Below, one piece after another: positions 24,220 through 33,219 of a stretch of DNA of 64,000 nucleotides. Position 1 is the first letter of the stretch. Each line of letters begins with the position of its first letter. Under the pieces are notes generated by a model. It did not search any database. It had not been told where the DNA came from and worked only from the letters and a program-made list of their open reading frames with translations. Made by a program: the position numbers and the translations under genes. This DNA is from Nitrospirillum sp034653355. Its GTDB lineage: Bacteria; Pseudomonadota; Alphaproteobacteria; Azospirillales; Azospirillaceae. The stretch covers positions 1,364,001-1,428,000 of the forward strand of contig NZ_JAYEER010000001.1 in assembly GCF_034653355.1 (NCBI RefSeq), in the 5' to 3' direction.

Positions 24220-26032
24220 CGGCGATTTTTCCATTCCCGTGGTGGAACGCAGCGGCGATGTGTTGATGGAGATCGGGCGCCGCGTTCCCGCGTTCGCACA
24301 GGGCCTGCATTTGCAATCGTCCGGGCGGACGGCGGAGGCCCGGCAGGTGTTCCTGCAACTGACGGAGCGCCCGGAACTCACCGCACCCAGCCTGCATCAG
24401 TTGGGCGTAATGGCGGCCTATGAGGGCGACAACCTGCGGGCCGCCGGACTGTTCGAGCATGCCCTGAAGATAGAGCCGGCGGAGACGCTGTATTACTGCT
24501 CCCTGGGCATGGTGTTCGAGCGCATGGGCGATCTGCCCCGCGCGGCGAGCATCATGGTGAATCTGGCCGTGATGTTGCAAACACGGGGCCAGCATGCCGA
24601 TGCCATTCCGCTTTACCGCCGTATCCTGGCGCTTTCCCCGTTGAACTATTCCGCCTGGGTCAACATGGGTACGGGGCTGGCCTGGATGGGGCAGTCCCGC
24701 GAGGCTGTCGTCCCTTTGATCGTGGGTGTCATCCTGTTCGGCCGCGTCTTGCCGGAGGCCCGGGACCTTGGAAAGCTTTTGGTCGAAGAGATTGGTGACC
24801 GCCTGCCGGAGCTGACGGCCGCGCTGGCCACCCTGCCGGAGGGGATGCCGGATGGCCGGCTGGAGCGTCTGGAGGAAGTCTTGCAGACCCTGGACAAGGC
24901 CCTGCGCACCGCCGGCTTCATCGACGCCACGGTGATGGCGCTGGATGTGGCGCTGAAGCTGGCGCCCGGCAATGCGCTGGCCCGCTGGAACCACTCCTTG
25001 GCCTGCCTCGCCCGTGGCGACTTCGCCACCGGCTGGGCGGATTACGAGTGGCGCTGGGTGTGGGACCAGTTCCCCGAGCCCCGGCGCATCCTGGCCGCGT
25101 CGCAGTGGCGCGGGGAAGAGCTGGCGGGCAAACGCATCTATGTCTGGGGGGAGCAAGGGTTCGGCGACATCCTGCAATTCGCCCCCCTCGCGCGCATCCT
25201 GATGGATCGCCATGCCCCGGCGGAGGTGGTGCTGGAGGTGTCCTCCCCCTTGGTGGGCATCCTCGCCATCGCCCTGGCGCGGCTCGGCATCCGTGTCGTG
25301 TCACGGCCCGATAACCCACACCGGTTCGGGGTGGAAGAGGCGTTCGACTACCACATTCCGCTCCTGAGCCTGCCCCATATGCTGTCGCTGCGTGTGCCGG
25401 ACCTGCCATTGATGCCCGGCTGGCTGGTCCTGCCGGAGGAGCAGGTGGCGCGCGGTCGCGACTTGCTGCCCCCGCCCAGTGGCAAGCGCCGTGTCGGCGT
25501 GGTCTGGGCCGGACGGCCGCAGCATTCGGAGGATGCGCGCCGGTCCTTGCCCCTGGCGCATCTGGGCGCCGTGCTCGACGCCATTCCCGACGCCGAGTGG
25601 TTTTCCCTGCAGGTGGGCCCGCGCGCCGGCGACGCCCTGGCGTTCAAGGGCCGCCTGCGCGACCTCAGCCCGCAGTTGAAGGACTTCATCGACACCGCCG
25701 CCATCATCGCCAATCTTGACCACGTGGTCGCGGTGGACACGGGCGTCGCCCACTTGGCGGGCTCAATGGGCAAGCCGGTGTCGCTGCTGCTGGCCCATTC
25801 CGTCGATTGGCGGTGGGGCATCGGCGACACCACGTCCCCCTGGTATCCCAACCACAGCATCCATCGCCAGCCCGCCTTGGGCGATTGGCCCGGGGTCATC
25901 GCCTCCCTGCGGGAGGAGCACGCGCAGCTCGCCGCTTCGCCGCATGCCGCCGATGTCCCCCTTCCGGCGGAAACCAAGCGCCGGGAGCGGTCCCGCCGCC
26001 GGGCGGCTGTGAAGGAAGCTGCGGAAAGCTGA
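24203..26032 (+). CDS. TPR-containing glycosyltransferase (GT9/GT41-like)
   Basis: 609 residues, predicted cytoplasmic. The N-terminal 280 residues form tetratricopeptide repeats (for example GLFEHALKIEPAETLYYCSLG and ALKLAPGNALARWNHSLACL). YEWRWVWDQFPEPRR and the GT-B transferase part follow: VWGEQGFGDILQF near 315, GVVWAGRPQHSEDARRS near 430, and VAVDTGVAHLAGSMGKPVSL with DWRWGIG near 515-545. This arrangement is common in alphaproteobacterial two-partner-secretion loci, and HMW1C-type enzymes glycosylate such adhesins in the cytoplasm. Its ATG lies 17 bases inside the exoprotein frame, so translation is probably coupled. Target and sugar are inference. Confidence 0.8.
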   Translation: MSVSNNGDFSIPVVERSGDVLMEIGRRVPAFAQGLHLQSSGRTAEARQVFLQLTERPELTAPSLHQLGVMAAYEGDNLRAAGLFEHALKIEPAETLYYCSLGMVFERMGDLPRAASIMVNLAVMLQTRGQHADAIPLYRRILALSPLNYSAWVNMGTGLAWMGQSREAVVPLIVGVILFGRVLPEARDLGKLLVEEIGDRLPELTAALATLPEGMPDGRLERLEEVLQTLDKALRTAGFIDATVMALDVALKLAPGNALARWNHSLACLARGDFATGWADYEWRWVWDQFPEPRRILAASQWRGEELAGKRIYVWGEQGFGDILQFAPLARILMDRHAPAEVVLEVSSPLVGILAIALARLGIRVVSRPDNPHRFGVEEAFDYHIPLLSLPHMLSLRVPDLPLMPGWLVLPEEQVARGRDLLPPPSGKRRVGVVWAGRPQHSEDARRSLPLAHLGAVLDAIPDAEWFSLQVGPRAGDALAFKGRLRDLSPQLKDFIDTAAIIANLDHVVAVDTGVAHLAGSMGKPVSLLLAHSVDWRWGIGDTTSPWYPNHSIHRQPALGDWPGVIASLREEHAQLAASPHAADVPLPAETKRRERSRRRAAVKEAAES

Positions 26033-26088
26033 TCCCCCGGCATTGACGATTGAGCCCTGGGGAGGGGCAGGTCCAGCCACCAGTGATA

Positions 26089-26106
26089 GCCGGGCGCCAG
26101 CCCGGC
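26089..26106. terminator. Terminator-like hairpin between convergent genes
   Basis: A perfect 7-bp stem GCCGGGC/GCCCGGC with a 4-base loop. It lies between the ends of the glycosyltransferase and the convergent methyltransferase. No T run follows. Confidence 0.4.
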
Positions 26107-26123
26107 GGAACGGCCCCAAGGCT

Positions 26124-26810
26124 TCAAGGAGCGGTATTCTCGGCGATGGCGATCAGGCCGATCATTCCATGCCCCAGCGAGACGGATTGGATGGACAGGG
26201 CGTGGCCGGGAAAGCCCCCGGCCAGCAGCATGGACGTCAGGTCGATGGGCGTGAACAGGCGGTGGGTGCCGGTCCCGGCGAACGGCCAGCGCCGCATGGT
26301 GGCCGCATCGGTCACATAGACCGCCAACCGTCCACCGGGGCGCAGCACGCGCCTCGCCTCGCGCAGGACGCCGGCCGAATTCCGCCAAAAATAGGCGACG
26401 TTGACCGCGAGTATCCCGTCCACCGAGGCGGTCGGCAACGGCAGCGTGTCAAAGCGGCCAAGATGCAGATGGAGCCGCCCCCGTTGCTGGGACCGGCGGT
26501 TAAGCCGGGCCGCCTGCCGCAGCATGACGGCCGACTGGTCGATCCCATGGACAACACCGGCCGATCCCACCGCTTTCATGGCCAGGGCAAGCCCATGACC
26601 GGGCCCGGAACCAAGTTCCAGGACCGTGTCGCCAGGACGTGGCGCCAAGGCGTCGACCGTTGCCCGGTTGGGCAGGGCGTTCACGCGGTTCATGACCAGG
26701 CCGAGCAAAAATCCCGCAACGCCGGTGGGATGGCGCAGTTGGTTTCCCACCCCATGCCAAACCGCCTGGAGCCGGGCCGGCGGAACCGCAAGTCGCTTGA
26801 AGGTTCCCAT
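26124..26810 (-). CDS. Class I SAM-dependent methyltransferase
   Basis: 228 residues with the Rossmann-fold methyltransferase motifs: motif I VLELGSGPGHG (63-73), HGID ending strand 2 (88-91), the motif around ILAVNVAYFW, and REARRVLRPGGRLAVYV. It resembles the UbiE/SmtA-like methyltransferase 11 family; the substrate cannot be told. It is the last gene of a six-gene minus-strand operon. Its ATG shares one base with the stop of the TPR-protein gene (TGATG). An O-, N- or C-methylation late in a pathway is the natural inference. Confidence 0.85.
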   Translation of the reverse strand: MGTFKRLAVPPARLQAVWHGVGNQLRHPTGVAGFLLGLVMNRVNALPNRATVDALAPRPGDTVLELGSGPGHGLALAMKAVGSAGVVHGIDQSAVMLRQAARLNRRSQQRGRLHLHLGRFDTLPLPTASVDGILAVNVAYFWRNSAGVLREARRVLRPGGRLAVYVTDAATMRRWPFAGTGTHRLFTPIDLTSMLLAGGFPGHALSIQSVSLGHGMIGLIAIAENTAP

Positions 26811-27541
26811 CAGCCGGCCGCCAATTTTTGCTGCGCGTGTCTCAGCAGGACGCGGATTTCAGCACGACGCCCCGCGTCCCAGACCGGCCTGTCCTGAATG
26901 GGAGGTGCCGCCAGACCATGCGCCAGCACCTCCGCCGCTTTGCGGTAATCCCCCCGCTGAAAAAGGAAGTCGCCATAGAAATAGTTGGCATCCAGCCCGT
27001 CGGGATTGATGGCCAGCCCTTCCTCCAGATAGCGGCGGGCTTTGTCGTCATCGCCAAAGCTCAGGGGAAAGCCAGGCACTTTGTAGTAGAGGGAGCCAAG
27101 GCTGGTGGGCACGGCGCCCCCCACCGCGTGGTAGTCCAGGCGTCCGGCCATTTCCAGCAGCGCGCGGGCCTCGCGAGCCAGGGACAGGGCGCCCATGCCC
27201 CCCTTCAGGCCCGCTTGGCTGCTGAGGGCCAGGGCTTGCCAGATCAGGGGCTCCGCATGGCCGGGATATCGCGATGCCAACTGGCCCGCCTGTTCAGCCA
27301 GCGCCGCCATGGCTTGGATGCGGGTGTCGCGATCCGTCAACTCGAAGGAAATATGGGACCATTCCCGCTCCACCGCGACCAGGGCCGCCAGCATCGCGGA
27401 TGTCGCGGGGTCGGTCGCGACGTTCTGGCCGGTGGGCACGTCATCCATGGGCGACGCGTAGCCGGCGGTCGGGAGGGGAAGGAAGGCGATCATCGTGACG
27501 AAGGCCAACTGGCGCAGCGTGGGCACGCGGGCACGATCCAT
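26810..27541 (-). CDS. Periplasmic TPR-fold protein
   Basis: 243 residues from the ATG at 27541, chosen over one at 27592 because GAGGAG lies 6 bases before it and the N-terminus then becomes a signal peptide (FVTMIAFLPLPTAGYASP). The mature part is helical, ending in tetratricopeptide-like repeats (ARRYLEEGLAINPDGLDANY, GDYRKAAEVLAHGL). The block GSLYYKVPGFPLSFGDDDKA resembles the TRAP-associated TatT family of periplasmic trimeric proteins, but no TRAP genes are near. It is the only exported member of the operon, so it may bind or traffic the product. Confidence 0.7.
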   Translation of the reverse strand: MDRARVPTLRQLAFVTMIAFLPLPTAGYASPMDDVPTGQNVATDPATSAMLAALVAVEREWSHISFELTDRDTRIQAMAALAEQAGQLASRYPGHAEPLIWQALALSSQAGLKGGMGALSLAREARALLEMAGRLDYHAVGGAVPTSLGSLYYKVPGFPLSFGDDDKARRYLEEGLAINPDGLDANYFYGDFLFQRGDYRKAAEVLAHGLAAPPIQDRPVWDAGRRAEIRVLLRHAQQKLAAG

Positions 27542-27551
27542 GGGTGGCTCC

Positions 27552-28445
27552 TCAGACCAGGGGCAGGTAATCGACACGGGGGCCGGCGGCATCGGGGCTG
27601 GGCTGTCGCACCGCTTCCGGCGGTAACGGCGCGCCGAGTGGACCTCGCCGCAACTGGTGCCTTACCGCCGCGTCGACCAACCGGGGGAAAAGGCGCTGGA
27701 TCAGGACGAATAGACGTTCGGGGCCGGCGGGATAGGCGGTGTTGGCCCCGGCCTGGGCAGCGGTCCATATCCGCTTCGCTATGTCCGCGGTCGGGTCCGT
27801 CGGCATGTCCAGCAACGCCAGGAGTGGTTCAAGAGCGTCCGTTGCCGGTGTGCGCGCACCGCGCGGCGCGGCGTAGGTGACACCCACGCCACAGCCCCGC
27901 AACTCCCGCCGCAGGGCGTCGGACAGGCCGCGCAAACCATACTTGGAGGCACAGTAGGCCGCAAACAGCGGATAGGGGATGTCCCCCAGCAGGGAGCCGA
28001 TGTTGACCACCCGACCCGCGGCGGCGGTCAGCAGGGGGAGGAAGTCCCGTGTCAGGGCCAGGGGCGCCATCAAGTTGGTGGCCATCACCGCCGCCAGCGT
28101 CTGATCGTCCATGGCTGACAGGGTCCCCGCCCACACCAGGCCGGCGTTGTTCACCAGGAAGTCCAGGCCGCCGGCATGATCTTGGACAGCGCGCGTCAAG
28201 GCTTGACGGTCCTGGGCCAGGGTCACGTCGGCTGGCAGGACAAGGCATGGAGCGCCGGGGCGCAACATCGCTTTGGTGGCCTCCAGCGGGGAGCGTCGCC
28301 GTCCGACCAAAACCAGGCCCATTCCCCGCTGCGATGCCTCGATGGCGAGCGCCTGGCCTATACCTGAACCGGCACCGGTGATCAGCGCGACCATGCCGTG
28401 GGCGCCCAAATCATGTTGCCCCACGTCATGCGGCATGGCACGCAC
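27552..28445 (-). CDS. Short-chain dehydrogenase/reductase
   Basis: Up to 297 residues. Classical SDR signature: nucleotide-binding TGAGSGIG (23-30), NNAG (99-102), catalytic Ser151 and YCASK (Tyr164, Lys168). The Arg pairs after the second strand (GRRR) suggest NADP preference. The C-terminal extension of about 90 residues is longer than in minimal SDRs and may be membrane-facing. The start overlaps the preceding gene by 20 bases; later in-frame ATGs (28436, 28394) are possible. In this operon it would reduce or oxidise a carbonyl or alcohol intermediate. Confidence 0.88.
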   Translation of the reverse strand: MRAMPHDVGQHDLGAHGMVALITGAGSGIGQALAIEASQRGMGLVLVGRRRSPLEATKAMLRPGAPCLVLPADVTLAQDRQALTRAVQDHAGGLDFLVNNAGLVWAGTLSAMDDQTLAAVMATNLMAPLALTRDFLPLLTAAAGRVVNIGSLLGDIPYPLFAAYCASKYGLRGLSDALRRELRGCGVGVTYAAPRGARTPATDALEPLLALLDMPTDPTADIAKRIWTAAQAGANTAYPAGPERLFVLIQRLFPRLVDAAVRHQLRRGPLGAPLPPEAVRQPSPDAAGPRVDYLPLV

Positions 28446-29124
28446 TCCCCTGCGCGCTTTCCAAGCCCCGGCTCAGGTCGCGGAAGATGTCGCCATAAAG
28501 TCGGTAGACCATGATGGCGGTGTCGATGATGACCGGCAGCGCTTCCGGGGCGCGCAGGCTGTCGACCAGTTGCTGGAAGAAGGCGACGTGTTCCTCATCC
28601 AACGCCCCATGGGAGGTCAGGTAACGGAAGCCGTCCGCGCCATCAGGGCGATAGGCCCGCCGCAGGGCGTCGGCGACGCGGGAGGCCAGCAGCGTCGACA
28701 TGCTTTCCAGGACATGGACCATGCCCATCAGGGCGTAGGGACTGACACGTTCTATGGTGTCGTAGACACAGGCCAGCATGGCCCGGCAGGCGTGGCCCGG
28801 CATGGACGCGGCCACTTGCGCGGCGTCACCGCCCACCGCATCGATATCGTCGAGGATCCATTGTTCATGCCCCTGTTCCTCATTGATGTAGTCGAACAGC
28901 GCGGCCCGGTAATCCTCATCTTCGGTTCGCGCGGCCGCAAGGGCCAGCAGCCGGCAGGTATGGCGAACGTGATGATAGGCCTGCGCCAGGAAGTCACGGT
29001 AGAGCGGCAGTGGCACGGCGCCATCCATTGCCATGCTCAGTATGGGAATGGACAGGAAGGCGCCACGGGCATGGGCGGTATCCGCCAGCAGGCGCTGATA
29101 GGGTGTCGGCATGGCGTCAGTCAC
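28426..29124 (-). CDS. Heme-oxygenase-like (HDO) diiron protein, TenA/PqqC-like fold
   Basis: 232 residues, all-helical. Candidate metal ligands fit the heme-oxygenase-like diiron oxidase pattern: Glu83-x2-His86 in NEEQGHEQW, Glu140 in VHVLESM, and His172-x3-Asp176-x2-His179 in SHGALDEEH. The last is the helix-3 signature of UndA, BesC and SznF-type enzymes. Such proteins desaturate, cleave or N-oxygenate small substrates; the older label TenA-like regulator would be misleading. Its ATG overlaps the end of the ligase gene by 8 bases. Likely a redox step on the molecule activated by that ligase (inference). Confidence 0.8.
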   Translation of the reverse strand: MTDAMPTPYQRLLADTAHARGAFLSIPILSMAMDGAVPLPLYRDFLAQAYHHVRHTCRLLALAAARTEDEDYRAALFDYINEEQGHEQWILDDIDAVGGDAAQVAASMPGHACRAMLACVYDTIERVSPYALMGMVHVLESMSTLLASRVADALRRAYRPDGADGFRYLTSHGALDEEHVAFFQQLVDSLRAPEALPVIIDTAIMVYRLYGDIFRDLSRGLESAQGSACHAA

Positions 29125-30655
29125 GGGCGGTCTCCGTCAGGCGATTAGGGACTGCATCCGCCGGTGGCGCCAGCGGATGAAGCCGGGAGTGGTAGGCGGC
29201 TGCGGTCTCGCGCCGACGCAGCCGGCCGTTGACGGTGAAAAGGCCTCGCGCCGCCAGGTCACGCGGGAGGACCACATGGTGGCGGTGCGGCCTGGCATAG
29301 GGGGGTAGGCTGGCGGCGGCCTCCGCGACCAAGGCGCCGATGGTTCCGCTGTCGGCTGCCTGGAACCAGGCTTCCGCCCCGGGGGAAGGAACCAGCAGAA
29401 TCGCCAGCCCGTCCATGCCGCCATCGCTGAGCAGGCAGTGCGACAGACGGCTATCATTCAGGAAATGCGCCTCCACCCATTCGGGGCTGATGTTGCGTCC
29501 CCAGGGCGTCACGATCAGCGCGTCCCGGCGTCCGTGGATGGTCAGGTGGCCGTCGCTATCGACGGATCCCAGGTCACCGGTGTACCAGTTTGCCGGCCGG
29601 GCGGGCGCATCAATGGATGGCCGGCCAACGTATCCCGACATGATCGAAGGACCGGCAACGACGATTTCCCCCTGGTCAAGGGTGACGCGCAAGCCGGGCA
29701 GGGGCCGCCCCACCGTGCCCGCTCGTCGCTCGCCTGGTCGGTTCAAGGTCACTACCGAGCAACACTCGGACAAGCCATAGCCTTCATGCACGGGAATGCC
29801 GAGGGCCCAGGCCCTTTCCGCCAAGGCGGTGGGAACGGCGGCCCCGCCCACGGCCACGAGGCGCAGGCTGGGCGGGACCACGCCGCCCCGCTGCTCAAGT
29901 TCCGTCACCCAGGCGGACAGGAGTTGGGGGACCAGCATCAGGCAGGTGGGGGCGGCGGCGGCGATGGCTCGGGCCAGCCCCGGCGGTGGTGGGCCGCCAA
30001 TGCGCGACGCCAGCTCGGGCATCAGCGTCACCCGCGCCCCGGCGCGAAGCGGCATGGTCACCGCGCAAAGGGTTTCCAGCAGCAGGGCCATGGGTAGAAG
30101 GCTGAGATAGTGATCGTCAGGCCGCGCGCCGATGGCTTCGGTCAGCGCCATGGTGCTCCAGGAAAGCTGGCGCCCCTCCAGTATTACGCCTTTGGGCGTG
30201 CCCGTGCTGCCCGATGTGTAAATGATCTGCCGCGCCGTTCCCGCGTGGTCCAAGGCCGCCGTCGTCGCCGTCACGTCCGGTATCCGCAGGATGGGCACAC
30301 CCAGGTCCGCTATCAGGTCGGGGTCGACGTCGGGCCCGTGAATGACATGGGTGATGCCGGCATCGACGGCGATGTGACGCCATTGATCGGGCGAGAAGAA
30401 GGGGGGTAACGGAACGGCGGTATAACCCGCGTGCCAGATGGCCAGTTGGGCCACCGTCCATTCCACGCGGTTGCCGCCGACAAGGCCGATGACCGGCCGT
30501 GCGCGCCCCCTTTCCACCGTCGTCAGCGCCCCGGCCGTGCCCGCGACGCGGGCTGCCAGGTCGGCATAGTCCAGGAATGAGGTGCCGTCGGTGACCGCAG
30601 GTCGGTGGGGCGTGAGGGCCGCATGCCGGCGGATGGAACGCAGAAGCTCACGCAT
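29117..30655 (-). CDS. AMP-forming acyl-CoA synthetase/ligase-like protein
   Basis: 512 residues of the ANL superfamily. The P-loop YTSGSTGTPKG is near 145, VHEGYGLSECCSVV near 293, and the hinge NWYTGDLGSVDSDGHLTIHGRRDALI near 370-395. The C-terminal catalytic lysine position of the usual GK motif appears as NGRLRR (Arg478), so the adenylation half-reaction may be altered. It most resembles long-chain fatty acid ligases. It overlaps both neighbours by 8 bases. Expected to activate a carboxylic acid, perhaps a fatty acid, for the pathway encoded by the operon. Confidence 0.88.
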   Translation of the reverse strand: MRELLRSIRRHAALTPHRPAVTDGTSFLDYADLAARVAGTAGALTTVERGRARPVIGLVGGNRVEWTVAQLAIWHAGYTAVPLPPFFSPDQWRHIAVDAGITHVIHGPDVDPDLIADLGVPILRIPDVTATTAALDHAGTARQIIYTSGSTGTPKGVILEGRQLSWSTMALTEAIGARPDDHYLSLLPMALLLETLCAVTMPLRAGARVTLMPELASRIGGPPPPGLARAIAAAAPTCLMLVPQLLSAWVTELEQRGGVVPPSLRLVAVGGAAVPTALAERAWALGIPVHEGYGLSECCSVVTLNRPGERRAGTVGRPLPGLRVTLDQGEIVVAGPSIMSGYVGRPSIDAPARPANWYTGDLGSVDSDGHLTIHGRRDALIVTPWGRNISPEWVEAHFLNDSRLSHCLLSDGGMDGLAILLVPSPGAEAWFQAADSGTIGALVAEAAASLPPYARPHRHHVVLPRDLAARGLFTVNGRLRRRETAAAYHSRLHPLAPPADAVPNRLTETARD

Positions 30656-31295
30656 CAGCCGAAACCTCCGTTCGCGTCAGGGCTGGACTGAGGAATGGCC
30701 AGTCATCGGCCGCGCAGACGGCCGGGGCGCTTTCATAGTAGCGCCCCCAGGCGGCGGCATCGGGCCGGCGGGCGGGATCCGCCTGGGCCAGGACCAGCAA
30801 TGGCGGATAAAAACGCCGTAAAAGCTGCCGCAGCCGCGACGTGGCGGTGAAGAAGCACCAGTCATATCCGTCAAGTGCCCCGCGGCAGGCCAGGCCGTGG
30901 AAGAAGCCGGCGGACAAATTGGCACGGCGGCTGACCATGGTGGTGATCTCGAACACCCGCGCGCGGTGCACGTGGCGTCCGCTCCGCCGCCCGAGGAGAC
31001 GCTCTATCGGTTGATCGAGATAGGCTTCCGAAAAGAAGCCGTCGGCGGTAGTCCGCACGCCGGCGGCACAGGCGGGATTTCCGTCTTGGTCCAGCGCCGC
31101 CATCATCAGGCGCGGAAAGTGGGTGATGGACGCCCCGTAGGCTTGCGCATAGGTGTCGCTGACCAACTGCTCCACGGCCGGCCGCAACGGGTGGCCGACG
31201 GGCAGGACCACGACATCGGAAGGTCTGTCCCGGGCGGACACGGACGTGCAGTCGTCTTGCGCGGACACAGGCCGGGGATGGGATGCCGCATTCAT
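30648..31295 (-). CDS. Thermostable-hemolysin family protein
   Basis: 215 residues from an ATG at 31295 (a TTG at 31340 would add 15). The sequence follows the thermostable hemolysin (delta-VPH) family: TYAQAYGASITHFPRLMMA, FFSEAYLDQPIE, a VFEITTMVS block, FFTATSRLRQLLRRF and AAWGRYYESAPAVCA. It has no signal peptide or membrane helix, so a true secreted haemolysin is unlikely. From memory the family has an acyltransferase-like (GNAT) look, which I could not verify. It heads the six-gene operon, and I recall homologues beside AMP ligases and SDRs elsewhere. A biosynthetic acyl-transfer role is the better guess. Confidence 0.75.
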   Translation of the reverse strand: MNAASHPRPVSAQDDCTSVSARDRPSDVVVLPVGHPLRPAVEQLVSDTYAQAYGASITHFPRLMMAALDQDGNPACAAGVRTTADGFFSEAYLDQPIERLLGRRSGRHVHRARVFEITTMVSRRANLSAGFFHGLACRGALDGYDWCFFTATSRLRQLLRRFYPPLLVLAQADPARRPDAAAWGRYYESAPAVCAADDWPFLSPALTRTEVSADA

Positions 31296-31411
31296 GGGGA
31301 CGCGCCTTCGCTGATGGAACCGCGCCTCGGCCGCCGTCAAAGCGGTGAAGCGATGGGGCCATGCTAGGGCCGTGTGTCGTGGAGTAGTGTGGACTTGCCC
31401 ACCAGCAATTT

Positions 31412-33219
31412 TCAGTTCTGTGGCGTCGTGGGTGCGACAGGGAGGGCGATTTTCACCATCAGCCCGTTGGGGTGGTTGTGCATCGCCGCCACGGTTCCAC
31501 CGTGCAGTTCCACCACGCGCTTGCAGATGGTCAAACCGATGCCGGTGCCGCCGGTGTCGCGGGCCCGGGCGGGATCAGCCCGGTAAAAGGGATCGAACAG
31601 CTGCCCGATGGCTTCATCGGAAACCCCTGGCCCCCTGTCGGCCACCGTCAGGTCCAGGACGGTGGTGGTGTCCGCCGCGGGCCCCACCAGGGTCACCGTC
31701 ACCGGCACTCCGGAGGTCGTATAGAAAAGCGCGTTGCGGATGACGTTTTCGATGGCGCGGCGTAACAGGTCGGCATTGCCGGCGATGACGCCGCGGCCCG
31801 GCAGGTCTGACGCCACGGTCAGCGTCAGGTCGGGCTGCCTGTCGGGGCGCTCATAGGCGGCGTCGACGATGATGGCGCGCAACAACCCCGGCAGGTCGAC
31901 CGGCATACGCTGCAGTTCCACGGCCGCCCCTTCCAGTCGGGCCAGCGTCAGGAGTTCGGAGGCCAGGGCGGCGACGGCGGCGATCTCCCGCTCCATCCTG
32001 TCAAAATGCCGGGGGGCCTGGGGTTCCACTTGGCGCCGCGCCAGACCCAAGGCCATGCTGAGCCGGGCCAGCGGGGACTTGATCTCATGGGAGATATCGC
32101 TGATCAGCCGACGCTGGGCGGTGATCGCGGCTTCCAATTCGGCTGTCCGTTCGCCACCTTGCCTTCCAGCGTGAGGTTCAGGTGTTCCAGGTCCCTCATG
32201 CTGCGGTCGCGTTCCTCCCGGGCATTCCGCAGGCCGACCGTCATGTGATTGAACGATCGGGCCAGAAAGCCGAGTTCATCCCGGCTGGTGACGGGTACCT
32301 GGATGTCCAGGCGATCCGTGTCGGCGATGACGCGCACGGCCCGGGTCAGTTCCATGATGGGCGCCGTCAGCCGCCGCCCCATCCAGCGCACGAAGGCGAA
32401 GATGGGCGCCGCGAGAAGGATGCCGAGCAGGGTCAGTTCCAGCGCCACCTGGCGCAGGGGACGGGTCACGACCGACACTGGCTGGGAAACCACCACCTGC
32501 CAGGATCGCAGCAAGCCGTCCCGTCGCACGGAACGCCCGATGATGCGGCTTTCCGGTTCCGGGCTTGGATCGGCGGCGCTGGACAGGACCATCGAATCCG
32601 GGGGCAGGCGCACCAGCATGGTGCGGGCCTCCACGCCGTTCAGCAAGGTTTCGACGGTGCTCCATGGCAGGGCGATGACCAGGGTGCCCACATGGTAGTC
32701 GGGGGCGAAGCTGCCGAAGACCGGAATGGCGAGGGCAATGACATCCCCCGCGCCCAACGGGTTCCGATGCTTGTCGAAGAAGGTGGCGCTGCGGGCCGTC
32801 ACGGTCCAGGCCGCTGGCAGATGGGTGCCGGGCGGAGGGGAACCGCCGTTGCCGTCGGCATCGGCGATCAGGGCGCCGGCGGCATCGAAGGCGTAGATTT
32901 CGCCCGTCAGTCCATACAGGCGCTGCAGCGCCTCCAGCGTTGTCCCGATCCGGCGGTCGACATCGCCTGACACAAGGTCGTTCATGACCTCCAACTGGGC
33001 CCAGGCGGTCAAATCCGTCGCCAGTTCGTCCATGCGGTTGCTTAGACGCTGGTACTTCAGGTCCGCGACCTGGGCCAAGCCGCCTTCGGCGAACTCAAGC
33101 AGCGACCGGCGCACGCCGGTATAGACCACCACCGCCGTCAATCCGTAGGTCAGCAGATATATGGCCAGCAGGGCGCTGACAATCTTGCGCCCGATGGAAC
33201 TGCCGATGACCGCCTTCAT
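31412..33219 (-). CDS. Sensor histidine kinase, frameshifted in the given sequence
   Basis: Reconstructed about 602 residues. TM1 about 10-32, a periplasmic sensor of about 220 residues, TM2 near 262-283, then HAMP. The H-box is RRLISDISHEIKSPLARL, the N-box IENVIRNALFYT, and the G-boxes DRGPGVSD and GGTGIGLTICKRVVELHGG. The frame is lost near 32152: reading LEGKVA then ERTAELEAAITAQRR needs one extra G in GTGGCGAACGG. The two halves appear as open frames 32104-33219 and 31412-32137. The start ATG overlaps the stop of the PstS-like gene. Partner of the OmpR-type regulator at the head of the same operon. Confidence 0.85.

Noticed and set aside
30648..31295. Calling the thermostable-hemolysin family member a secreted toxin
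   Set aside because: There is no signal peptide or membrane-active segment, and the operon is enzymatic; the family name is historical.
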